From assembly GCF_003967275.1 (NCBI RefSeq), contig NZ_AP018721.1:2294001-2358000 (forward strand): a stretch of 64,000 nt of DNA, written 5' to 3'. The notes beneath the pieces are model-generated. The model was not told the DNA's origin and searched no databases. It saw only the letters and a list, made by a program, of their open reading frames with translations. The position numbers and the translations under genes were made by a program. Below, piece by piece: positions 47,171-55,914 of the stretch (position 1 is its first letter; every line of letters begins with the position of its first letter). The DNA comes from Sulfuritortus calidifontis. GTDB lineage: Bacteria > Pseudomonadota > Gammaproteobacteria > Burkholderiales > Thiobacillaceae.

Positions 47171-47288
47171 CCCTCCACCCGTTTCGTTATCGATTTATTG
47201 GCCGGGTCGGACGGCCCGGCAGGCAATGTTCAATTCATTCTAGATAGGCGTTCAGACATTTGGCCAGAATCGGCCGGCGGGGGACGGC

Positions 47289-47294
47289 TATAAT
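47289..47294 (+). promoter_or_regulatory. Candidate -10 box before lgt
   Basis: A perfect TATAAT lies 46 bases before the lgt start, in the same CTATAATCGG context as the box before diaA. No convincing -35 was found. The 169-base region 47,171-47,339 also must hold the minus-strand start of the PhnD-like gene. Confidence 0.4.
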
Positions 47295-47339
47295 CGGCCG
47301 GCTGATTCATTTTTGCCAATCGCAAACCCCGCGCAGACC

Positions 47340-48125
47340 ATGCTCATCCACCCCCAGTTCGACCCCGTCGCCCTCCAGCTCGGCCCCGTCGCCATCCACT
47401 GGTATGGCCTGATGTACCTGCTGGCCTTCGGCCTGTTCATCCTGCTCGGTCGCTGGCAGATTCGGCGCCGGCCGGACCTGGCCTGGAGCGCCAAGGATCT
47501 GGACGATCTGCTGTTCTACGGCATCCTCGGCGTCGTCGTCGGCGGTCGCCTGGGCGAAGTGCTGTTCTACCAGCCCGGCTACTACCTGGAGCACCCCGGC
47601 GAGATCATTGCCGTATGGCGGGGCGGCATGAGCTTCCACGGCGGTTTTCTCGGCGTGCTCGTCGCCCTGGCCTGGTTCGGTCGCAAGACCGGCCGCGGCT
47701 TCTGGAACGTCGCCGACTTCGTCGCCCCCCTGGTGCCCCTGGGCCTGGCCGCCGGCCGCATCGGCAACTTCATCAACGGCGAGCTCTGGGGCCGGCCGGC
47801 CGACCCCGAGCTGCCCTGGGCCATGGTCTTCCCCCACGTCGACGACATCGCCCGCCACCCCTCCCAGCTCTACCAGGCCATGGGCGAAGGCCTGCTGCTG
47901 TTCGTCATCCTCTGGCTCTATGCCGCCAAGCCGAGCGCGGCCGGCGCCACCTCGGCCGTCTTCCTCATCGGCTACGGCGTGCTGCGCTTTGCCGCCGAAT
48001 TCTTCCGCACCCCCGACCCCGGCATCTTCGGCGTGCTCTCGCTCGGCCTGTCCACCGCGCAGTGGCTGTGCGTGCCCATGGTTGCCGCCGGCATCGGCCT
48101 CTTGGCCTGGTCCCGCCGCCGCTAG
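47340..48125 (+). CDS. lgt: Prolipoprotein diacylglyceryl transferase
   Basis: 261 residues from ATG 47,340 ([23 protein letters not shown]). Seven-helix inner-membrane enzyme adding diacylglycerol to the lipobox cysteine. Seen: [16 protein letters not shown], the catalytic [10 protein letters not shown] and the family signature [18 protein letters not shown] reading at 47,313 adds nine residues without support. Its lipoprotein clients in this window include PilP and DolP. Confidence 0.95.
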   Translation: MLIHPQFDPVALQLGPVAIHWYGLMYLLAFGLFILLGRWQIRRRPDLAWSAKDLDDLLFYGILGVVVGGRLGEVLFYQPGYYLEHPGEIIAVWRGGMSFHGGFLGVLVALAWFGRKTGRGFWNVADFVAPLVPLGLAAGRIGNFINGELWGRPADPELPWAMVFPHVDDIARHPSQLYQAMGEGLLLFVILWLYAAKPSAAGATSAVFLIGYGVLRFAAEFFRTPDPGIFGVLSLGLSTAQWLCVPMVAAGIGLLAWSRRR

Positions 48126-48153
48126 CCGCCTATGCCGACCCCCGCTTTTTTGC

Positions 48154-48159
48154 TATATT
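48154..48159 (+). promoter_or_regulatory. Candidate -10 box of tRNA-Ala
   Basis: TATATT lies 13 bases before the tRNA; the GC-rich CGCCGCTCG after it resembles a stringent discriminator. The -35 is not obvious. Confidence 0.45.
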
Positions 48160-48172
48160 CGCCGCTCGTTTC

Positions 48173-48248
<76 letters not shown>

Positions 48249-48256
48249 ATACCTAA

Positions 48257-48284
48257 CGCCCAACCCTCATCGGTTGGGCGTTTT
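48257..48284 (+). terminator. Rho-independent terminator after tRNA-Ala
   Basis: CGCCCAACC, loop CTCATC, GGTTGGGCG, then TTTT. It ends the lgt/tRNA transcript. Confidence 0.88.
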
Positions 48285-48512
48285 CATTTGCGGGTTCCGC
48301 GACACCATGCGGGGTTTGGCGGCGTTCCGCGTGTGCCACGCGGTAGTGGCAGGGTGGCCGGAAGTCGCCCGGTTCGACTCTCTTTCGCCCTCTTTTCTCT
48401 CGAAATCCGCGCCAACTTCTTTGCGGAAGCGCACGCAAATGGCCTTGTGGCCCAGTGACTTGCACGTGCGTCACTGCCATCGGTTGTCCATCGTGCTTGG
48501 ATGAGCAAGGCA
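48285..48512. other. Gene-free left margin of the element
   Basis: No credible gene. The plus-strand reading from 48,290 ([20 protein letters not shown] and onward to about 48,458) has the flavour of short open frames of the Ash/Icd-like type that recur at the margins of P4-like integrative elements; here it has no proper start and reads out of the tRNA. I treat it as a possible remnant or a conserved DNA segment. Confidence 0.3.
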
Positions 48513-49478
48513 TCAAGCCTGCACGGGGCTCAATGCTGCAGCACAGGGCATCGAGTACAGCCCCGGGCGCCCCTGCACGACCTGGACGAGGGCCCGGTAT
48601 GCAACGAGTGGCCCTTCGGCTTCCGGCTTGCCCTTGTCGCGCGTCTTGACCTTGAACACGTCGATGGGCTTGGCGCTGTCGAGCCCGGCACGCCGCATGA
48701 CCTGTTCGGCGGTGCGGGGCTCCCCCTTGAACGACCACAGGGCCTCGAACACTGCTGCCTGAGCCTCGGTCAGCCGGATCGGGCCGTGCGGCCAGTCGGG
48801 CAGCGTGACCCAGCGGAAATCCGCCGAGAAAGGCCCCTTCACTGGCGTCGTTGGATCGCTGGCCTGCGGGTCTGGCGGCTCACCCGGCAGGCCGATGAGC
48901 GCGATGCCGCCACCGTAGAGGGTGAAGCGATCTTCCAACGCCCACCACTGCACGCCCGGCCCGAAGGGCGCACCGCGCGTTTCGCGCGGTTTGGGTGTAA
49001 TCACCCGAACGTCGCCACCGGTCACGCGCACCCGATCCAGCAGCGCTGGTTCTTGCCACAGCCTCACGATGTCGCGTGCGAGCAGCACCGGCGCGCGCCG
49101 GGATTCGCCCAGCCGCCACACGCCGTCACCAAGGTCGTCGATGCCGTCGCGGCTGTCGATCGCAAGGGCCAGGCGCAGCTTCTGGCGCAGCCAGTCCTCG
49201 TTCAACCGCAGCGCTGCGCCGTCCTGCGGCGAGACCGGCACCGGCCCGCAGTCCGGGCAGCGGCACAAGCGTCCGCCGCGCCCGTCGCCGAACACCGGCG
49301 CCCGATGCAGCGCACAATGCGGGCACAGCACGCAAGATTGATCAGTCACGGCCGCCTGGATCGCGCGGCCCAGGTGCGGCAGCAGCGCCACCTCGCGCGG
49401 CGACAGGGTGGCGCGCAGCACCGGCATGCCCGCGGCGAACAGCCGGCAGACGAACTGCCAGCCCTCGTGTGCCGACAT
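48513..49478 (-). CDS. Unrecognised zinc-ribbon / winged-helix-like protein
   Basis: 321 residues. A cysteine cluster, CVLCPHC then CRCPDC (about residues 49-78), should bind zinc. The middle has VRLWQEPALLDRVRVTGGDV and PGVQWWALEDRFTLYGGGI, which I do not recognise. The C-terminal 80 residues (RLTEAQAAVFEALWSFKGEP, TAEQVMRRAGLDS) look like a winged helix. This suggests a nucleic-acid-binding protein. It starts one base after the stop of the 411-residue gene upstream; the two form one unit, divergent from the XRE gene. Function unknown. Confidence 0.6.
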   Translation of the reverse strand: MSAHEGWQFVCRLFAAGMPVLRATLSPREVALLPHLGRAIQAAVTDQSCVLCPHCALHRAPVFGDGRGGRLCRCPDCGPVPVSPQDGAALRLNEDWLRQKLRLALAIDSRDGIDDLGDGVWRLGESRRAPVLLARDIVRLWQEPALLDRVRVTGGDVRVITPKPRETRGAPFGPGVQWWALEDRFTLYGGGIALIGLPGEPPDPQASDPTTPVKGPFSADFRWVTLPDWPHGPIRLTEAQAAVFEALWSFKGEPRTAEQVMRRAGLDSAKPIDVFKVKTRDKGKPEAEGPLVAYRALVQVVQGRPGLYSMPCAAALSPVQA

Positions 49479-49479
49479 C

Positions 49480-50715
49480 TCACGCGTCCTCGGGAGTCGT
49501 CGCCCTGACCGTGCCCGCGGCGAAGGGTGCCTCCTGTGCGCTCAAGGTCTGGCCGGGGCGCAGGATGCCGATGCGTACCAGGTAGCGCTCCAGCTGCGCT
49601 TGCAGCTTGGCATCGAACTGGTGCAGGTTGAGCCGCCCGCGGCTCGTGACCTCGATGGGCACCACGCGCGCCCGGGTGCGCCCTGGCTCGGGAGGGTAGT
49701 ACAGGTTGATCTGAGCCGCCAGCACCGCCCAGCGGCCTTCCAGCGGGCCCGGCAGTTGATCGCGCAGCAGTTCATGCACCGAGCGGTGCTGACTGGCCTG
49801 CATGGCCGTGCACTCGATTTTCAGATCTCCCTCCGGACTCAGCAGCGTGAGCGACTTCAGCTGCACCAGCGAGAAGCCGTCCTCGAACACCTCCGGCACA
49901 TCGAAGCCCGTGCGCAGCGCCGACAAGTCCAGCGCCGGGGCCTTGATACGCTCGGGCGTGGCCTTCACCCCGAGCACATGCTCGGCGAAGGCCTCCACCA
50001 GCATCTGCTGCACCTTGTGACCGCCGCGCGCCAGGGTGCGCACCACGCCCGTGGCTTCGGCGTACTCCAACACCATGTGGATGTTCGGGTTGCCCACGCG
50101 CTGCTTCAACACCACGCCCTCGAACTCCAGGCGCAGCTCGGCCAGGTCTTTGACGTGCACCGTCAGCAGGTGGATGCCGGGGCTCCTGGGCACGAGATAG
50201 GCCACACAGCCCTCGCCGCACTGGCGCTCGCGCTGGTAGTAGGCCGAGATCGCTCGACGCAGACCGGCCAGTGCGGCGTCCGTCGGGATCGCAGGGCGCC
50301 GCACTCCCAAGTCGTATTGCTGCGCCTGGGCGCTGTGGTGCGCCCAGAAATCGAGATCGCTGGCGCGTTCGAACAGCGCCCGGTGCCGCACGTACAGCCA
50401 GAACGAGCGATGCAGGTCGCTCTGGCACAACGCCAGGCCCGTCACCACGGCGGGATCGGACAGCGCCGCCTCGAACATCGCCTGGCCGCCCGCGGCATCA
50501 CCCAGCGCGACGCTGGCCACCAGCTCGGCCGTCAGCCGGTCGCGCGCCGAGGTGTCGCCCCACGTCATGATGGCTTCAATCACGGCCCGGTTCGGCGGCT
50601 CGTGCGGCTGTGCATCGAGCGCTGGCGGCACCGCCAGCCCATGGCTGGCGAGAAACTGGTGCAGCGTCTCATCCGGCGGCAGCGCCTGCAGCACGTCGAC
50701 ATAGGTCTTCTTCAT
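49480..50715 (-). CDS. Unrecognised 411-residue protein paired with the zinc-ribbon protein
   Basis: Start ATG 50,715 (MKKTYVDVLQALPPDETLHQ). Largely helical N-terminus; the middle has ISAYYQRERQCGEGCVAYLV and HLLTVHVKDLAELRLEFEGV, the C-terminus NLHQFDAKLQAQLERYLVRI. No transmembrane helix, signal, nucleotide-binding loop or nuclease motif was found, and I recognise no family. A minus-strand promoter with consensus -35 lies upstream, overlapped by operator-like sequences. Function unknown; the position next to a repressor/protease pair suggests an inducible accessory function. Confidence 0.6.
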   Translation of the reverse strand: MKKTYVDVLQALPPDETLHQFLASHGLAVPPALDAQPHEPPNRAVIEAIMTWGDTSARDRLTAELVASVALGDAAGGQAMFEAALSDPAVVTGLALCQSDLHRSFWLYVRHRALFERASDLDFWAHHSAQAQQYDLGVRRPAIPTDAALAGLRRAISAYYQRERQCGEGCVAYLVPRSPGIHLLTVHVKDLAELRLEFEGVVLKQRVGNPNIHMVLEYAEATGVVRTLARGGHKVQQMLVEAFAEHVLGVKATPERIKAPALDLSALRTGFDVPEVFEDGFSLVQLKSLTLLSPEGDLKIECTAMQASQHRSVHELLRDQLPGPLEGRWAVLAAQINLYYPPEPGRTRARVVPIEVTSRGRLNLHQFDAKLQAQLERYLVRIGILRPGQTLSAQEAPFAAGTVRATTPEDA

Positions 50716-50825
50716 CGCGTCTCGGTCCTTTCCTTGAGGTGACGTCGGAGGTCTGCTGACCGAGGCTTCGGGCACGCGGGCCGGCGACGGCTGACTGAAC
50801 TTGTGTCACGCCAAAGTAAAGCAGC

Positions 50826-50867
50826 GTGATACAGCGCGATTGTGTCCCGGCCTGATCCGCTTGTCAA
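50826..50867 (-). promoter_or_regulatory. Minus-strand promoter with operator-like site
   Basis: TTGACA (50,867-50,862), 17-base spacer, CACAAT (50,844-50,839). Just downstream, at 50,826-50,833, is GTGATACA, whose inverse GTATCAC lies near the plus-strand promoter. It would drive the 411- and 321-residue genes. Confidence 0.55.
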
Positions 50868-50893
50868 ACTGCATGGCACATCTAGCGGCGTTT

Positions 50894-50912
50894 GGTATCA
50901 CAGGGCTATACT
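50894..50912 (+). promoter_or_regulatory. Plus-strand -10 with operator-like site for the XRE operon
   Basis: TATACT at 50,907-50,912 preceded by GGTATCAC at 50,894-50,901, the inverse of the GTGATAC at the minus-strand promoter. The -35 is weak, as expected of a promoter controlled by its own product. A repressor bound to both sites could control both directions. Confidence 0.45.
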
Positions 50913-50960
50913 GTCGGATCGCATTCCAACACTTCCCGTGATTCGAGACGGGGCATCGCC

Positions 50961-51308
50961 ATGGCTTCCGCGTTTGGATCTCGCCTGCGGCGATTCCGCG
51001 AGGCGAAGAAATTGACCCTGCAGCAGGTGGCCGACGCGGTCGGCTGCACCAAGGCTTACATCTGGGAACTGGAGATGAAGGAGGGCCAACGCCCCTCGGC
51101 CGAGCGCGTGCAGGCGCTGGCCAGGGTGTTGGGCGTCACGATGGAGGACATCATGGGTGAGCCCATGCCCCAGGTCCCCGAGGCCAGCCCCGAGGATGTG
51201 GCCTTCTTCCGGGCGTACGCCGGCATGACCGAAGCTGAGAAGGACCGGGTGCGCCAAGCGCTGAAGATCATCTTCCCGGACAAGGATCTGCCGGAAAGCA
51301 AAAGGTGA
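50961..51308 (+). CDS. XRE-family transcriptional regulator
   Basis: 115 residues from ATG 50,961. HTH of Cro/CI type: LRRFREAKKLTLQQVADAVG, TKAYIWELE and RPSAERVQALARVLGVTMED. The C-terminal tail (YAGMTEAEKDRVRQALKII) is a short dimerisation-like helix. Its stop overlaps the start of an ImmA/IrrE peptidase (GTGA), the ImmR/ImmA-like arrangement in which the peptidase cleaves the repressor after a stress signal. Confidence 0.88.
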   Translation: MASAFGSRLRRFREAKKLTLQQVADAVGCTKAYIWELEMKEGQRPSAERVQALARVLGVTMEDIMGEPMPQVPEASPEDVAFFRAYAGMTEAEKDRVRQALKIIFPDKDLPESKR

Positions 51309-52207
51309 ACACGCCCCCGGCCCTCAACGGCGCGATCGCCGCCAACAAAGTCCACCACTGGTTGCGGGCTTGGTATGGCGCGGACGTGCCCGAGGCCGTC
51401 GATCTCGACCTGGTGCGGCAGATGCTGCCGAGTACGCCCTTCGGGGCGGGCGTGCGCGAAATCCGTCCCCCGGTGCAGTTCGACGACGAGGCCTTCGAGG
51501 GCTTGCTGGCGCGGGACCCGAGTGATCCTGAGGTCTGGGGCATCGCCTACAACGGCACGGTCAGCCGCGAGCGCCAGCGCTTCACCATCGCGCACGAGCT
51601 CGGGCACTTCGTCCTGCACCGCGACCGGCAGCAGCGTTTCCACTGCGACAAGGACAGCGTCCACTCTGGCCACGAGACGATGCGCCTGATCGAGCGCGAG
51701 GCCGACGACTTCGCCAGCAACTTGCTGATGCCCGGCGATCGGCTGCGCGAGTGGATCTCGGACCAGCGCATCGATCTGCACGTCTTGAGCGCCATCGCCC
51801 AGCGCTTTGAGGTTTCGTTCGAGGCGCTGTGCATCCGCTTCATCAAGTTCACCTCGCAGCGCGCCATCCTGATCTACTGGGACAACGGCTACGTGAAGTA
51901 CGAATGGCGCAGCAGCAGCGCGGTCAAGACGCGGGCGCGCATCCGACGCACCGGCGATCCGCAAGAGCCGTTACCCGGCACGCTCGCCGCCGACGCGAGC
52001 GTCGTGCAGGCCTGGGACGGCATCGAGATGTCTGCTGCGATCTGGTGTCCGGAGGAGGCACCCTACATGAAGCTGCGTGAGTTCAAGCACAGCTACGGCG
52101 CGAAGGATCGCGTCCTCACGCTGCTGCTGTTGGAAAGCGCTGAGCCACGCGCTTGGGATCGGGCGTGGCAGGATGACGATACTCCTGACGCCGTGAATTG
52201 GCGATAG
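51305..52207 (+). CDS. ImmA/IrrE-family metallopeptidase
   Basis: 300 residues from GTG 51,305. Zinc protease motif HELGHFVLH near residue 97, with the third ligand probably in EREADDFASNLLMPGDRL. The C-terminal half (about 170-300) is an extra domain of unknown role. Family members such as ImmA of ICEBs1 and IrrE/DdrO-type peptidases relieve repression by cutting the partner XRE regulator, here the overlapping upstream gene. Confidence 0.88.
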   Translation: MNTPPALNGAIAANKVHHWLRAWYGADVPEAVDLDLVRQMLPSTPFGAGVREIRPPVQFDDEAFEGLLARDPSDPEVWGIAYNGTVSRERQRFTIAHELGHFVLHRDRQQRFHCDKDSVHSGHETMRLIEREADDFASNLLMPGDRLREWISDQRIDLHVLSAIAQRFEVSFEALCIRFIKFTSQRAILIYWDNGYVKYEWRSSSAVKTRARIRRTGDPQEPLPGTLAADASVVQAWDGIEMSAAIWCPEEAPYMKLREFKHSYGAKDRVLTLLLLESAEPRAWDRAWQDDDTPDAVNWR

Positions 52208-52241
52208 TCCGCCGTGTAGCCATCGCTCTGGAGGGACCACC

Positions 52242-53648
52242 ATGCTTTCATTTGCCACCGAATTTCCCGTCGCCTCAGAACGAACCACATCGGACTTCCT
52301 CCGGGCGATGATGACCTGGATATCTGGTTCTCCGCATACTGGCTTGTCTGCCGAAATGCTTCGGGAACTGCCACAGAAAGAGGAGGTGCATGTCGAGAAC
52401 GGCAACGAGAAAGTTCAGTCACTCGTCGCAAGCTCTCCCGACGTCGATCTCGCAGGCATCCGCTACAGCAGGCACGACGATGATCTGGAGTGGCTGACGA
52501 CGGTTGTGTTTTCGAGAACGTCGTCCGACGCGTGGGTGGGCATCCGCGTCGAATGCGAGTCTCAGCACGCCGCGGCTCGGCTGCCGTCGGCGAAGAAGCC
52601 TGTCGTGGTGAGGACCGTGCTGGAATCCCTTGGCGGAGCAGCAGATGGACCTCTGTCGATTAGCAATAAAGCGCACTTTCTCACCAACACCGACATCGAG
52701 CTTGCCGCCAAGCTGATTCGCGGCGATGCGGGCTGCAGACTGCCTATCGTCTACGTCAGTGCACGGTTTCAAGGCGGCTACATCCTCGACGTCGATCGTC
52801 TCGCTGCAGAACTGTCCGGCATGGCCCATGTCGTTGTCGAGCCCAACAGGTCGTTTTCCGTGCGCCTGCAACTCGAAGTCGATTCTGAGAACGTCTATGG
52901 CGGCACGATCGGCATTTACTGGCCAGAGGGTGGCGGGCGTCGAGTCTTCTTCCTGGGCGGCGATTATTCGACACCGGGTCATCTGGCGCGCGCCATCAAA
53001 GACGAAGTCCGGGCTGCGTTACTGAATCGACGTCCGATCGCCCGGTGCACTTGGGCCTACGTCCGCGAGACCGCGTCCCGACAGGCCATCCAGTCGCTCA
53101 AGGCCTCGGGTTCCAAGGAGATCGACGATTACGTCAAGACATTCGACCAAGAGATCGAGGCCAAGAACCAGCGCCTCGAAGATGCCGAAAGGGAGATCCA
53201 ACGCCTACGCAACGAACTCCGGGTGCATGAGGCGCGTGCAGGGACCGCGAGTGGTGGCCTGCTCAGGCTTGGTCGGGAGCGAGATCTGTATCCGAACGAG
53301 GTCCTCAGCATACTCCTCGAGGTGATCGAAGACGCCGCCATGCGGGTCCCGCAGGACAGTCGCCGTCAGCATGTGCTGACGGCACTCCTCGAAACGAACA
53401 GACTTGACGACAACCCCCTCGAAGGTCGTCGAGAGAAACTGAAGAAACTGCTCCGGGGAATGAGCACCATCGACGCGAAAATGAGACGCGAGTTGGAGGA
53501 CATGGGTTTCTCCATCTCGGAAGACGGAAAGCACTTCAAAGTCGTCTTCCAGGGCGACGACAGATACACCTATACGCTGCCCAAGAGTGGCAGCGATTGG
53601 CGTGGTGGACTGAATGCAGCCAGCGACATAGCCAGGCTGTTGTTCTGA
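52242..53648 (+). CDS. Unrecognised coiled-coil protein of the XRE/ImmA operon
   Basis: 468 residues from ATG 52,242 with GGAGGG upstream. Beta-rich N-terminal region (about 1-270; LEWLTTVVFSRTSSDAWVGI), a coiled coil (about 300-335; DQEIEAKNQRLEDAEREIQR) and a helical linker, then a small C-terminal domain (MRRELEDMGFSISEDGKHFK, ending GLNAASDIARLLF) that recurs at the end of diverse accessory proteins and is weakly reminiscent of a HicA-like fold. It follows the peptidase by 34 bases. A role as effector or sensor is inference; function unknown. Confidence 0.6.
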   Translation: MLSFATEFPVASERTTSDFLRAMMTWISGSPHTGLSAEMLRELPQKEEVHVENGNEKVQSLVASSPDVDLAGIRYSRHDDDLEWLTTVVFSRTSSDAWVGIRVECESQHAAARLPSAKKPVVVRTVLESLGGAADGPLSISNKAHFLTNTDIELAAKLIRGDAGCRLPIVYVSARFQGGYILDVDRLAAELSGMAHVVVEPNRSFSVRLQLEVDSENVYGGTIGIYWPEGGGRRVFFLGGDYSTPGHLARAIKDEVRAALLNRRPIARCTWAYVRETASRQAIQSLKASGSKEIDDYVKTFDQEIEAKNQRLEDAEREIQRLRNELRVHEARAGTASGGLLRLGRERDLYPNEVLSILLEVIEDAAMRVPQDSRRQHVLTALLETNRLDDNPLEGRREKLKKLLRGMSTIDAKMRRELEDMGFSISEDGKHFKVVFQGDDRYTYTLPKSGSDWRGGLNAASDIARLLF

Positions 53649-53801
53649 CGTCCACAATCGCAGTTGCATAGTCCCCATTCAATAGGTGTTGTCAGATTCG
53701 ACGCACCAATCAGCGCAAGACCGCCCACCCCCGCCCAAACCCGTTACGCGAAGTGCCTTCGATTTCTAGCATGAGCGGCGTTTTCCATCGAAACGCCTGC
53801 C

Positions 53802-54014
53802 ATGCTCGAACACGAACCCTTCTTCCCGTCCCGCGGGGCTGACCGGCCTCGGCACGCGCACCAAGAGATCGTCGACCTGCTGGCCTGCGCCGTTCTTCGG
53901 CTGCGCGCCCGCGGCGCAGTTCCTGCCCTGGGCACCAGAGACGAAGTTGACCTTGGCTTCGTCGGCCAGGAGCGCGTGAATGCGAACCCCGATGACCACC
54001 AAGGAGTTCGCTGA
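53802..54014 (+). CDS. Small protein of the recombinase cassette
   Basis: 70 residues: HAHQEIVDLLACAVLRLRAR, then EVDLGFVGQERVNANPDDHQ. The pattern (short helix followed by LDF-x-Q-x-VxxNP) is one I have seen in small genes upstream of DUF2924/recombinase pairs in phage-like elements. Its stop overlaps the next start (TGATG). No clear Shine-Dalgarno precedes its ATG. Function unknown; 53,649-53,801 holds no gene. Confidence 0.55.
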   Translation: MLEHEPFFPSRGADRPRHAHQEIVDLLACAVLRLRARGAVPALGTRDEVDLGFVGQERVNANPDDHQGVR

Positions 54015-54487
54015 TGACGACACACGCACGCCCTGCAGACCCGGCCACCGTCGCCGCCCGTATCGCCCAGCTACCCGATTTGTCCATGGAGGACCTCTGG
54101 GCGTTGTGGGACGAGTATTTCGATGAGCGCCCGAAGCATCACCACCGCACCTGGCTGGAAAGCCGGCTCGCCTACCGAATCCAGGAGCGCGCCTTCGGCG
54201 GATTGAAGCCCGCGACCCGCCGCAAGCTCGAGGAGATCGGTGAGACGGGCATCCTGCCGCGCCAACTGCGCCGCGACGCGAGTCGGCTGCTACCGGGCAC
54301 CGTGCTCACGCGGTTCTTCGACGACGTCGAGCACCGGGTGCTGGTGCGCGGGCCCAATGACTTCGAGTATCAGGGGCAGCGGTTCAAGAGCCTGACGGCG
54401 ATTGCCCGCCACATCACCGGCACGCCGTGGTCGGGACCCGCGTTCTTCGGCTTGAAGGCCAAGGATGGCCAGAAGGAGATGGCATGA
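54014..54487 (+). CDS. DUF2924-like protein
   Basis: 157 residues with AAGGAG seven bases before the start. Contains the features of the DUF2924 family next to phage recombinases: LWDEYFDERPKHHHRTWLES, RLAYRIQERAFGGL, LLPGTVLTRFFDDVEHRVLV and FKSLTAIARHITGTPWSGPA. Some family members are predicted DNA-binding partners of the recombinase, perhaps directionality factors, but that is inference. Overlaps the recombinase start (ATGA). Confidence 0.75.
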   Translation: MTTHARPADPATVAARIAQLPDLSMEDLWALWDEYFDERPKHHHRTWLESRLAYRIQERAFGGLKPATRRKLEEIGETGILPRQLRRDASRLLPGTVLTRFFDDVEHRVLVRGPNDFEYQGQRFKSLTAIARHITGTPWSGPAFFGLKAKDGQKEMA

Positions 54488-55914
54488 GATCGCCACGGCC
54501 CGTGCCCACCTCGTCCATCCAGGCCCCACATCCAGTGATGCCGAAACGACGCTGCGCGGTCTACACGCGCAAGTCCACCGACGAGGGACTGGACCAGGAG
54601 TACAACAGCCTGGAGGCCCAACGCGACGCGGGGCTGGCCTTCATCGCCAGCCAACGCCACGAGGGCTGGATCGCCGTCGAAGACGGCTATGACGACGGCG
54701 GCTACTCCGGCGGCAACCTCGACCGCCCGGCGCTCGAGCGGCTGCTGGCCGACATCGAGGCCGGCAGGATCGACATCGTGGTCGTCTACAAGATCGACCG
54801 CCTCACACGCAGCCTGGCCGATTTCGCCAAGCTGGTGGAGGTGTTCGACCGCAACGGCGTCTCTTTCGTGGCGGTCACGCAGCAGTTCAACACCACCACC
54901 TCGATGGGGCGGCTCACGCTCAACATCCTGCTGTCCTTCGCCCAATTCGAGCGCGAGGTCACCGGCGAGCGCATCCGCGACAAGATCGCCGCCTCCAAGG
55001 CCAAGGGCATGTGGATGGGCGGCATGCCGCCGCTGGGCTATGACGTCGTCGATCGCAAGCTCGTCGTCAACGAGCGCGAGGCCGCTCTCGTGCGTGACAT
55101 CTTCCGGCGCTACGCCGAGCATGGCTCGGCTGCACGGCTGGTGCGGGAGATGGCGGTCGAGGGGCACACCACCAAGGCCTGGGTGACCCAAGGCGGGCGC
55201 CAGCGCACGGGCCGACCCATCGACCAGCAATACATCTTCGCGCTGCTGCGCAACCGCATCTACCTGGGTGAGATCCGCAACCACGGCACGTGGTATCCCG
55301 GCCAACACGAAGCGATCGTGCCGCAAGACCTGTGGGACGCCGTGCACGCGTTCATCGCGCGCCGCAAGCAGGCGCCGCGTGAACACCGGGCCCAACACCC
55401 GGCGCTGCTCGCGGGGCTGCTGTTCGCGCCCGATGGCCAGCGCATGTTGCACACCTTCGTCAAGAAGAAGAACGGGCGCATGTATCGCTACTACGTGCCC
55501 TACCTGCACAAGCGCCGTAACGCCGGTGCGACGCTGTCGTCCGATGCGGTCGATGTCGGGCACCTGCCCGCGGCCGAGATCGAGAACGCGGTGCTGGCGC
55601 AGATCCACGCGGCGCTCTCGGCGCCGGAGGTGCTGATCGGCACCTGGCGTGCGTGTCAGCGACACCCGGCGGGAGCCGCGCTCGACGAAGCACAGGTGGT
55701 CGTCGCGATGCGCCGCATCGGGGCTGTGTGGGAGCAGTTGTTCCCGTCCGAACAGCAGCGTCTCACGAGGCTGCTGATCGAGCGCGTGCAGATGCACGAG
55801 CACGGCATCGACATCCTGTGGCGCGAGGACGGATGGATCGGGCTCGGCCCGGACATCGCGGCACATCCTCTCGTCGAGGAGGCTCGCGCCGAGCCCGAGG
55901 AGGCCTGTGCATGA
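54484..55914 (+). CDS. Serine site-specific recombinase
   Basis: 476 residues from ATG 54,484 (ATGA overlap); ATG 54,538 (MPKRRCAVYTRKS) is an alternative. N-terminal resolvase domain with the catalytic serine in YTRKSTDEG, VVVYKIDRLTRSLADFAKL and FAQFEREVTGERIRDKI; then the Recombinase domain (PPLGYDVVDRKLVVN). The region normally holding a zinc ribbon reads LAGLLFAPDGQRMLHTFVKK, without cysteines. It most likely integrates and excises the element. Confidence 0.92.
   Translation: MRSPRPVPTSSIQAPHPVMPKRRCAVYTRKSTDEGLDQEYNSLEAQRDAGLAFIASQRHEGWIAVEDGYDDGGYSGGNLDRPALERLLADIEAGRIDIVVVYKIDRLTRSLADFAKLVEVFDRNGVSFVAVTQQFNTTTSMGRLTLNILLSFAQFEREVTGERIRDKIAASKAKGMWMGGMPPLGYDVVDRKLVVNEREAALVRDIFRRYAEHGSAARLVREMAVEGHTTKAWVTQGGRQRTGRPIDQQYIFALLRNRIYLGEIRNHGTWYPGQHEAIVPQDLWDAVHAFIARRKQAPREHRAQHPALLAGLLFAPDGQRMLHTFVKKKNGRMYRYYVPYLHKRRNAGATLSSDAVDVGHLPAAEIENAVLAQIHAALSAPEVLIGTWRACQRHPAGAALDEAQVVVAMRRIGAVWEQLFPSEQQRLTRLLIERVQMHEHGIDILWREDGWIGLGPDIAAHPLVEEARAEPEEACA

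Noticed and set aside
53710-54087. Minus-strand open frames of 87-125 codons opposite the small recombinase-cassette gene
   Set aside because: No ribosome site and Arg/Gly-rich shadow composition; the plus-strand frame is coupled to the next gene.
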